NCBI GenBank assembly: GCA_025345505.1
Contig: JANVCC010000120.1
Span: 5,794,104 to 5,858,103 of the forward strand
Direction: 5' to 3'
DNA from: Todiramphus chloris collaris
Lineage: Eukaryota; Chordata; Aves; Coraciiformes; Alcedinidae
DNA length: 64,000 bases
Shown here: piece after piece, positions 43,605 to 52,900 of the stretch
Position numbering within the stretch: the first letter of the stretch is position 1
Layout of the letters: the number at the start of each line of letters is the position of its first letter
The notes under the pieces: model-generated
Database searches by the model: none
Told to the model about the DNA's origin: nothing
The model's input: the letters and a program-made list of their open reading frames with translations, nothing else
Made by a program: the position numbers and the translations under genes

Positions 43605-46155
43605 ATGGCGGCGTATCCGGGGCAGGTGGGGCCGCGGCGGGGTCGGGGCGGCGGGGGCCGGGCCGGGGGCAGCGGCGGGGGCCGGGCCGGGGGCCGGGCC
43701 GGGGGCAGCACTGGGGGCCGGGCCGGGGCGAGGCACGGAGGGAGGGCTGGGGGGAGGAGGGGCGGAGCGAGGGGCGGCTCCGGGCCCAGTACCGGCCGCA
43801 CACCGGGCTCTGCCCCCTCTCCCCCAGGGCTTCCCCGGCTCAGGACAGGCCCCCGGCGCGCCCCCGGCCGGCCCCTACCCCGGGGCTCCCTACGGCGGCC
43901 AGCCCTACGGCCAGCCCGGCGGACAGCCCTACGGACAGCCCGTCAGCGGCCCCTACGGCGGCCCCCAGCCCGGGCCCTACGGAGGGATGGCTCCCGGAGG
44001 TGAGTGGGGGTCGGAGGTGGGTGGCCCCGGGGCAGAGGCGCAGGGTCCGGGGCTGGCTGGCCGAGAGTGCGTTCCCCAGCCCGGGGCCCGGCCCCGCTCC
44101 CTGCTGGAAGGGCTGGCTCGGCGCCGCTCGCCCTGCTCGGCCGAATTCACCGGGGGATGGAACTCTCACAGTGCCGGGTTATTAATTTAAAACCCTGAGG
44201 AGGAAAGTGCTGAAGAGGCCGCAGCCCGGAGCGCCAGCAATAAAACTTTACGGCCGCCCATCTGTCTCCCGGCGCTGCCAGGTTCGCTCTCGGGTCCCGA
44301 GCGACGCGAGGGGGCTGATTTATTTCCCTTTCTTTGCCACCAGACGCTACGTGCCGAGCCCTGGCCTCGCTAATCTGGTTTCCCAGGATGACAGGGCCAT
44401 AAAAAGCTGTTTGGGGCAGCAGTGCTGACTCGTCCCTGGGTGTTGGCCGCGTCTCTGTGAGCCATCCCAGGGACCGAGCAGCCAGCAGCCTCTCGGCCCC
44501 TCAGAGCCACGGATGGCCTCTCCCCACGCAGGTAATGCCCCCCCAGGTGTGGACCCAGAGGCCTTCTCCTGGTTCCAGGCGGTCGATGCCGATCACAGTG
44601 GGTACATCTCTGTGAAGGAGCTGAAGCAGGCGCTGGTCAACTCCAACTGGTCGACGTTCAATGACGAGACCTGCCTGCTGATGATAAGTGAGTCTGGGCT
44701 CTCCTTGTCCTCCTGCTGCTTTTTATTCTGCTCTGTTTGAGATGAGCCTCTCTCGGGGTGAAGCCCAGCCCAGACTGTGTTCCCCAGTTACCTGAGCATC
44801 GCCTACCTGAGCAGCCAGCCTGGAAACGCTCTCTGGAGTGAGAGCTGGGCAAACCGGGCAGCTCCGAGCACCTTCCTGGTGGAGGACACGAGTCAGGGGC
44901 CCAAAATGCTGCTCGGGAAAGGGAACCCAGTGCTGCACTAGGCTGAGTGTGCCACACTCCCAGAGAGCTGGGAAGGGAGAGCTCCAGGAGTGAACAAGTT
45001 TTCCTCTTCCCCTCCTTGCTCTGGCAGTGGGTTTTGGTGCCTTTTCCCCCCAGCCTCTTAGGATGGAATGGTCCCTGTTGATCACAGTCCTGGTGAGGGA
45101 GGGTCTTTGGGGCTGGGAAGCTGCAGCTCGGCTCCTGAGCGCTCTGGGAGTTTCCGCAGTGTGTCCTGGCTCCACTCCTCACTGCCCTGCTCCTGACCTT
45201 TGTCCTTTCCTCCCCAGACATGTTCGATAAGACCAGGTCAGGACGCATAGACGTGTACGGCTTCTCAGCCTTGCTGCGCTTCATCCAGCAGTGGAAGAAC
45301 CTCTTTCAGCAGTACGACAGGGACCAGTCAGGCTCCATCAGCTTCAACGAGCTCCAGCAAGGTGGGCGAGGGGCAAAGACCCCAACCGGACCCTCTCCGA
45401 GCTCCCTGGGGACCACTCTCTGGCTCTGCTTGGTGTTTGCTTCCAGCCCAGCCCGGTGACTCCTCCTGGCACCATCCCCACCCTGTAGCTGGGTGTCGGT
45501 GAGCTCCTGGGTGCCTCCCACGCAGCCGTGGCCTCAGTCCACGCCTGTCACTGCCCTGGGACACACTGGGCTGGCTAAACCGGCCGCGGCAGAGCTGGTG
45601 CTGAGCCTTCCTGTGGGGCAGGATGTGAGGGGCCACTGCAGGGCTGTGGCGTGAGCTTCCTTCCTTAAGGAAACCCCAAAATGCCCCCCTCAGATGGCAC
45701 GTGGCTAAACACCATTTTCTGGGAGGAACTCCTGGGTGTGTGAGTGTCTGATGGAGGGGAAAAATGTCTGGAATTCGTGCCTTGGTTCAGTTCCTCCCCC
45801 GGGAGGGCCCTGCCCAAGCACACCCGCCGTCGGGAGATGGGCCGTGTGCCAGCACGTGGCAGGGAGGGCACAGCCTCTCTCCCTCCCCTCAGGAAGGTTT
45901 AACCTGAGCTGTTTCTTGCTCCCAGCTTTCTCCCAGATGGGCTACAACCTGAGCCCGCAGTTTAGCCAGCTCCTGCTGGCCCGCTACGCCCAGCGATCCT
46001 CCAACCCCAGCATCCAGCTGGACCGTTTCATCCAGATCTGCATGCAGCTCCAGAGCACCACCGACGCCTTCCGCGAGAAGGACACGGGGCTGGTGGGCAA
46101 CGTGCGGCTCAGCTACGAGGACTTCCTCACCATGGTGGTGACTCGCATGATGTGA
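43605..46155 (+). CDS. PEF1: Penta-EF-hand domain-containing protein 1 (peflin)
   Basis: PEF1 is a cytosolic calcium-binding protein that pairs with ALG-2 (PDCD6) and adapts the CUL3-KLHL12 ligase in COPII coat regulation; that role is family knowledge. Five exons (43605-43625, 43828-43999, 44532-44687, 45218-45361, 45926-46155) give 240 residues. Residues 8-64 are a Gly/Pro/Tyr/Gln-rich tail with [16 protein letters not shown] repeats. The penta-EF part follows: EF1 with a D-A-D-H-S-G loop near residue 82, EF2 FDKTRSG, EF3 YDRDQSG, then two weaker hands and a C-terminus VVTRMM. The N-terminal repeat region is shorter than in human (284 residues). The five-exon structure matches the family. 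ATG 43605 is the first in frame, just after the promoter. Confidence 0.96.
44000..44531 (+). other. PEF1: PEF1 intron with an AT-rich patch
   Basis: Intron 2 carries an AT-richer patch near 44160-44200 (GGTTATTAATTTAAAACCCT) and another near 44315-44335. No exon is seen. A regulatory role is possible but unsupported beyond composition. Confidence 0.5.
45362..45925 (+). other. PEF1: PEF1 last intron, nothing else seen
   Basis: Ordinary intronic sequence between the EF3 exon and the terminal exon; no repeat or additional exon recognised. Confidence 0.7.
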
Positions 46156-46822
46156 CGCCCCGGGCCGAGGGCCACGAGCTCGGCAGGGGCTCTCTGGGAG
46201 CAGCCGCCATCCCTGGGATAGGGCTGGGCATCCCGAAGAGCTGGTTGTCTCCCCGTGCCAGTTTTCCAGCCTGCTCCACCCGAGGAGCCCTGTGCTTTGT
46301 GGGGACCCTCTGCTCCTTGTCCCCTCTCGGTGGCAGTGGGTGCCTCCACGCCAAACTGGAGCTGTGGGGTGGGAAGGCCAAACCAGTAGCCTGTGCCACG
46401 CCTCCCAGGGAGCGCTTAGATCTTCCCTCGCCAAACACGATGGGTACTTGCCCCCAGCCTGCGTTGTCCCTCGGCTCATCGGCGTGTCTGCAGTGGGACA
46501 TCTTCACCTCGACGTGCTCTGAGGGGCTCCAGGGTGACCGAGAGCTGAGCCTTCCTGTGAGAAGCAGCAGGAAGGGCACGGGCGTTGGCAGAGCTCGTCC
46601 TTCCTCGCCTCGCGGGTGGCTCTTCCTCGCCAGGAGCGCGGCCGACCCCTCGGAACGCTCCGACTTGCCTGGGGTCTGAGCCCCGCTGCTGGAAGCAGCA
46701 GTGCCACCGCAGTCACACGGGGGGTCACCACCTCATCACCCTGCTGCCAACGTCCCCCTGGATCTGTCTGTTTGCCGCAGCCAAACTCCGGAACGGTTTA
46801 GAGCTTCTTTTTACAGCTTTGG

Positions 46823-46828
46823 AATAAA
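46823..46828 (+). terminator. PEF1: Polyadenylation signal AATAAA of PEF1
   Basis: Canonical hexamer 668 nt after the PEF1 stop, followed within 30 nt by GTGCCTGGGTGCTTTGTGTT, a GT-rich downstream element. The 3'UTR therefore spans about 46156-46845. Confidence 0.82.
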
Positions 46829-47113
46829 AGATGCTGTGCACAGGTGCCTGGGTGCTTTGTGTTGGCAGAACTGCTTGTGGGCATGCTGCCCTGCCCTGTG
46901 TCACCTCCTGGCAGGGCACACGTGTCCTGTGCAGTGCCCCTGCTCTGGGGCCTGCTGCCAGGGCTCAGGACACTCCCCTGGAGTCAGTCTTTACACATTT
47001 CCTGGCAACGTACAGAAAAGAAGGTGCTGGGGTCTCCTGCTGAGGTGCCAGTAAAGTTTTGGCCACACAGAGGGTTTTGTTCCTGTGGTTTTAAAACAAT
47101 CTCCTGGTGATTT

Positions 47114-47172
47114 ACCTCCAGGGGCTGGACTAGATGGCCTTCAAAAGTCCCTTCCACCCCAAACCACTCTGG
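47114..47172 (+). mobile_element. CR1 LINE extreme 3' fragment
   Basis: GGGCTGGACTAGATGGCCTT followed by AAGTCCCTTCCACCCCAAAC is the typical last 60 bp of CR1. + strand. Confidence 0.75.
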
Positions 47173-47282
47173 TTATCCTTTAATTGGCCTTGAGGAGAGG
47201 TCTCGGAGGTGCTTTGGGGAGATGCTGCTGCTCTGTAAGTGGGGGAATTTTGATGTAAGAAAGCAGTTCAAAGAGTTCAAGT

Positions 47283-47441
47283 CTGGTGGAGTCCCCCTGA
47301 TCCCTGGAGGGGTTTCCAAGCTGTGGAGCTGTGGTGTTGAGGGCCAGGGGTCAGCGGTGCCCTGGCAGCGCTGGGTTAATGGGTGGGCTCCATGATCTTG
47401 AAGGTCTTTTCCAACCCAAACAACTCCACGATTCCATGACC
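47283..47441 (+). mobile_element. CR1 LINE 3' fragment
   Basis: Contains ATCCCTGGAGGGGTTTCCAA, then TTGAAGGTCTTTTCCAACCC and the terminal CGATTCCATGAC, the avian CR1 end with its ATTCTATG-type tail. + strand, 5'-truncated. Confidence 0.87.
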
Positions 47442-47639
47442 CCGAACCTTCCCCGGCGCTTCCTGAAGCGATAACCAGCTGTGGTGTTTTCCTTAGCTTC
47501 AGCCAAAGGCCGGAACTTTCTGTTCTGGAGCATCGGGGATCATTCCAACGACATTCCTCAGCGCCTTGGGGTGACTCAGACCTGCCCGGCCTCTCCCCGG
47601 GGTTCAAAGCAGAGAGCGTGGGGGCTGGAACACAAACAA

Positions 47640-48098
47640 CTACATATACAACTACATATACATATACACTCCTGTGTATGTACACACACCTTTACAAGCC
47701 CTCTGTGTGTATGTGTGTATACCTATCTATATCTATTTACATACATCTATGTCTTTATGCACACACACACACATATATATGTTTATGTACAGGGGGTGTG
47801 TGTACGTGCACACGCAGATTAACAGACACCCCTGTGTATATCCATATACGTGAGTGTGTACATATATATGTATATAAACACGCACACCCATACCCCATAT
47901 GTGTGTGTGTGTGTATATATATATATATACAGAAAAGAGACACCTTATCTATAGACACACACACACACATAAGGGACTAGACACTGCTACGTAGAGATAC
48001 ACACCTAACAGACACCCCAAATATATACATATATATAAAAATATATAAAAAATATATATATACATATATATATACATATATATAAAAATATACATCCC
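47640..48098. repeat. CA/TG and TA microsatellite cluster
   Basis: A 450-bp block of ACACAC, GTGTGT, CATATA and AAAATATA runs, the most AT-rich segment of the window. No gene-like structure. Confidence 0.93.
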
Positions 48099-48344
48099 CT
48101 GTGTGTGCTGTGCCCCCTCTGTCCGTGCCCACACGCGGGGCAGGTGCCAGCTCTCGCCGCCAGGTGTCGCCCGATGCCACGGGTGGGTCCTGCCCGCTGC
48201 GGGGGGGGGGGTTGCGTGGGCAGGGTGCCCGGCACGGGGGAAGCGCAGGGCATGAACACGTTTCGAAACAGCAGCGATAACCCCCGACACACACCCACAG
48301 CTCTCCCCGCGCCTGCTCAGCTGCCCCAGCCTCCCCCGGCCCGG

Positions 48345-48560
48345 CTGCGGTGGCACTCCTGGGTGTGCTGGCACTCCTGGGTATGCTGGNNNNNNNNNNG
48401 ACACTCCTGGCTGTGCTGGCACTCCTGGCTGCGGTGGCACTCCTGGATGCGGTGGCACTCCTGGCTGTGCTGGCACTCCTGGCTGCGGTGGCACTCCTGG
48501 CTGTGCTGGCACTCCTGGATGCAGTGGCACTCCTGGCTGCGGTGGCACTCCTGGCTGCAA
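48345..48560 (+). repeat. 18-bp minisatellite with assembly gap
   Basis: ACTCCTGGCTG(C/T)G(G/C)TGGC units repeat at 18-bp steps about eleven times, interrupted by 10 N at 48390-48399. Exact copy number is unknown. Confidence 0.93.
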
Positions 48561-48674
48561 GTCAGCTGCTGTGGCTTGGGTGGCCATGGTGGCACTCCTG
48601 TCCATGGTAGACACGGTGGCTGTGGCGTGGGCACAGTGAGTCTCTTGGCTGTGGTGGCCGGGGTGGCTGTGGTG

Positions 48675-48860
48675 GCACTCCTGGCTGCGGGGTGGCTATA
48701 TGGTGGCACTCCTGGCTGCGGGGTGGCTATAGGGTGGCACTCGTGGCTGTGGTGGCACTCCTGGCTGCGGGGTGGCTATAGGGTGGCACTCGTGGCTGCG
48801 GTGGCACTCCTGGCTGCAGGGTGGCTATAGGGTGGCACTCGTGGCTGCGGGGTGTCCCCG
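48675..48860 (+). repeat. Longer derived array of the same minisatellite
   Basis: Units of roughly 40-60 bp combine GGGTGGCTATAGGGTGGCAC and GGCACTCCTGGCTGCGG. They appear to derive from the 18-bp repeat just upstream. Confidence 0.85.
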
Positions 48861-49126
48861 GTGGCACTCCCAGCTGCGGTGACAGCAGCAGTGGCCCATG
48901 CGGCTGCGCGTGCCCGTGGCGGGTCCAGCTCTGGCCGTTGGCCGCGGTCACCGGCGAGGCCGGAAGGTGCACAATGAGCGGGGCCCTTATCTCACCCCCC
49001 AGCCCTTCCCGGGGCCGTGGCTGGGTCCCCCCTCCCAGGACAGGGCAGGCAGGGGACAGCGGGGACACGGACCCCCCCCCCCACGGAGGAAGGAGCAGCC
49101 CCTCCTGGCAACGAGGCTTCAATAAG

Positions 49127-49132
49127 TTTATT
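49127..49132 (-). terminator. TINAGL1: Polyadenylation signal AATAAA of TINAGL1 (minus strand)
   Basis: TTTATT on the + strand reads AATAAA on the minus strand, about 800 nt after the TINAGL1 stop codon. The 3'UTR then spans about 49931 down to 49110. Other A/T-rich matches just beyond make exact cleavage uncertain. Confidence 0.65.
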
Positions 49133-49931
49133 TACAAATAATAAAAAGAAAAATAAATACAAAAAGGCTTAAAAGTACAGTCTTGGAAGGGGGGGGGGGG
49201 GTGGGGAGGGAGGGGACCCGGGCTGGGCTGCTGTGTGGTCCCCAAATGTGGCCCCACCAGGACTGGCACACTGCAGGGAGGAGCTGTCCCCGCAGTCCCC
49301 GGGGGTGGGTGGCAGGGCCCATAGCACCATAGGGACGGGCAGGGGGGATGGTGGGGACCCCAGCCCCCAACACCCAGCCTCGGGACTCCCCCAGCCCCCA
49401 CCCCAGACCCTGCAGGGTTATTGAACCCCCCCGTTCCCCAGCTATGCTCTAGGGCTGCTGCGGGTGGGGGGAGCTGGTGACAGCAGATACAGGGGTGCAG
49501 CAGCCCCGGGGAGGGGTCCCACTGCAGTGCTCCCCCCTGCCCTGTGCCCACCAGTGCTGGGAAGAGGATGGTGAAGTCACAGGGATGGGGGTGGGGGGGG
49601 GAGAGCTGTCGTTGAAGGGCCCCCGGCTGCCACCGAAGCCCAGCGGAGCCCGGGGCGGGGGGATTAGCGGGTAAATCCCCCAGGATGCAGGAGCAGCCCC
49701 CCGGCCGCACGCCCCATTGCACCCAGCCGCCACGTCAGCACAGCGGGGACCCAGGGCACCAGTCCCATCCCCCTGCCCAGTGGCATGGGGCTGAGCTGGT
49801 GGGGAGGAGGGAGGGGGTGTCTCACCCCATGGCTGCCTCTCCCCAAGGAGGGGGCTGCGGTGCTGGGCAGGAGCACCCTGGGGATGAGGACATCGGTGAG
49901 GCTGGGGGGCCCCGGGGTGGGAGCAGGGCGG

Positions 49932-52900
49932 TCACTTGTGGGCCATGTCCTCGATGCTGACGCGGCCCCAGACGCCCACCACGAAGGTCTCCACCTCGCA
50001 CTCGTTGACGCCGCGGGCGATGCGGAAGTGGCCGCCCTCGCCCCACGCCGTGCCCCAAGAGTTGGCCGCGGTCTGCGGAGGGGGACGCAGGACACAGCTC
50101 AGTACCGGCTGAGCTGATTGACCCCTCTCCCCACCTTCCCCATCCCTGTGCTGAATTCCGGCAGCACTCACCCCCACCCACCCACCCCAGTAACTGATGC
50201 CCAGCAACCTCGGGACACTTGTCAACACTCACCCAGTATTTTTGGGTCTGACCATCAGGCAGCTGCTCTTCTCCCCACCTGCATTGGGAGAGCAGGACAG
50301 TGAGGGGGGGTCCTGGGGTACCCCTCGGGCCGCACCCCCCTCCTGTGGGCATCATCCCACCAGACAGTGGGGTGCTGTGCTGAACCCCCTCATTTCCTGG
50401 CCCCAGCACCTCCCCAGGGGCCAGGCCAGGGTATTGACGTCCGTTCCCAAAATACAGGCAGGTATATTTAGCCACAGAGAAGGAAGGAAGCCCCCGGCAC
50501 AGGGCAGCTGGCCCCACTCCCCTCCTCAGGCTCTGCACCTCCAACCCCCCGCCCTCATCTGAGGAGCTGAGCACTACGCACTCGTGCCACTTGTGGCCAC
50601 AGCCCTGGGGCAAACACTGGCCCCTGGCAGGGCTCCCCACTATCCTGCCCTGCCCCCTCCTTCCCTTCCTGCTTCCTCTTCCTGCCCAGAGGGATCTCTT
50701 CTCCTCCAAAAGGAACGCTTCTCCCTCCTGGTCCAGGGCCCCCCCACCTACCCGGTGATTTTGACCGAGTGGGTCCCGTGTCTCTGGTGCTTCGGCCCCT
50801 TCCCCTCAGCCACGGGCGTGTGCCGGTAGATCCCGCTCTTGTACATGAAGAAATCCTCGTGCACCTCCAGGATGGCTGCAAGCAGGGGGAGAGGGTCTGG
50901 GGACACTGGGGGCACCAAGCTTCCAGGGCTCTGCATCCCCCAGGGTGGAGGATGCAGGCACTGGGGACATGGGACATCACCCCGGAGGAGGGAAGTGGCA
51001 GCCGGGCCCTCCTCATGGCAAGGTGACAAGACTCAAGAGGAGGATTAAAAACCCTCAAGTAAAACAAACCCAACTGCTGAGCTGGAGATTAAATCTCAGG
51101 AGTTAATGAGCAACAAGTGCCCGCTGGTGTGGGCAGCGTGACGGGCACCCCGGGGCCGGCGGGAGCATGGTGCTGCCCGGGCACGTGGCTAAACATTAAG
51201 CAGGGTGAGCAGCTGAGGTGGGGGGCTCCCATGCCAGCCCCCAGCAGGGCAGCTTCCCCCCCCACCTCCTCCCCCTGCCCATCGCAGCACCCAGCGTTGG
51301 GGTACGCTGGGGGGGGTGCCCATGCCAGCTCCTTACCTTGCACGGGGCCATTCTCCATCAGCTCCTTCATGATCTCCTTCTCCTGCAAGCACAGAGATGG
51401 GTGGTACAGGGGCCAGGACCCCCGGCACTGCCCTCCCCACCCCCCGGGGATGCAGGCAGAGGCCGTTTGGGCACCCGTGGGTGGGTGTTGTGGAGATGTC
51501 AGGTGGAGGAGCAGCTCCCCTGGGCGCTCGGCAGCGGGTTTTTCCCAGCTTCATTTCCAGACTTGGCTCTCCCAGGCAAACCACGCCGAGCCAAGCCCCT
51601 TCCCGCTCCCCACACCAAACGGCTCCTGCTTCGCCCACGCCGGCGGCTCTGCCCGGCCCGGCCCCGGCCCGTGGGCACTCACGCTGGAGGAGAGGCGGTA
51701 GGCAGGGGTGGACTGGTAGATCTCGTTGGAGTGGGTCTGGGGGTTGGGGCAACGTGCCGTTGCCTGCCGCTTGCCCCTGCCCGTGGAGCGGCTGTGCATC
51801 ATGCAGGGCTGGGCTGCCGGCTGGCTCTCCTGGCTGGTGAAGGGGTAGCACTCGTCTGTCACCACCCTGGGTAGAAGGACAGGGACATGAGGAAGGGAAG
51901 GACCACGCAGGTCCATCCCCATCCCAATCCCCTCCCATTTCCATCCCTAAATCACACTCTCCATCCCCACCCTGATCCCTACTTCTATCCCCAAATCTCC
52001 CTCTTCATCCCAATCCAGGCTCGCTGCCCACCCAAAGGACAGCCCTGGGGACACCCTGTGCACAGGGCACCCTTGGGCTCTCTCCAGGTAACCAGAGCCT
52101 TGAACCCTCCAGCCTTATCCCACTCCAGCACCGGGGCAGCCTCTGCCCCTAATCCCATCCCACCCCATCCCAACTCACCCTCGCCTGCGGAGGTACCACC
52201 AGGCACCATCCAACCGTCCCCCGCTGCAGCCTCGCTGGTTGCGGGTGTCGCAGGACAGCAGGTTTTGGGGTGACAGGGCGGGTGTCATGTGCCCCATGGA
52301 GTGGATGGAGATCCGGTCCGAGGCGACGGCTGGGAGCGAGCGGGGAGTCAGAGAGCGGCGGCTGCTTCCCTGGGTCCTGCCCCTCTCCCCAGCCCCGCGG
52401 CAGCACGTTTAGTCCCTGTCCCCACCGGCCACCCCATCCCGCCCCATCTCACCCGCTGTGGAGAAGGCCCAGGAACCGGCACAGTTGCCCTGGTCCAGGG
52501 GCTCGTGGATCATCCCGGGCCACTTGGCGGCTGCGTCGAAGTGAGGAGGCAGCACCTCGTTGGAGTCCATGTTCATCTGCAGAGGTGGAGACGAGGGGTG
52601 CTCAGCACACGGGGGGGGACCCCCCAGCTCTCAGCAGCCCACCCCTGAGGCACCCTTGAAGCAGTGACCCCATTAGCATCCCCCAGCCCCACTGCTCTGA
52701 CCAGGGTAAGGTGCCCCCTTGTCCCAGAGGAGCCAGATCCCTCAAGTTTCCCTAAATTTGGGCTCCTCAGCTTCAGGGTTCCTTATGCAACAAGTGTCCA
52801 GACTCGGACCCCAGCAAGTGCACCGCACTGGGTGCCTCGAGACCCTCGTTGTGGCCTCTGGCCAGGTCTCACCCAGACACTGGCTCAAGTCCAGCCCTTC

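Larger units (their letters stand above)
46850..49125. other. PEF1-TINAGL1 spacer, site of HCRTR1 in mammals
   Basis: About 2.3 kb between two convergent genes. It holds two CR1 ends, a 450-bp CA/TA microsatellite, an 18-bp minisatellite with a 10-N gap and a longer related array. I see no GPCR-like membrane segments on either strand. The open frames with Leu/Ala/Val repeats are translations of the minisatellite. Confidence 0.8.

Noticed and set aside
48105-48830. Hydrophobic Leu-Ala-Val repeat frame that could suggest a membrane protein
   Set aside because: An 18-bp repeat gives a six-residue period in every frame; it contains an assembly gap and has no splice or homology support. It is not HCRTR1.
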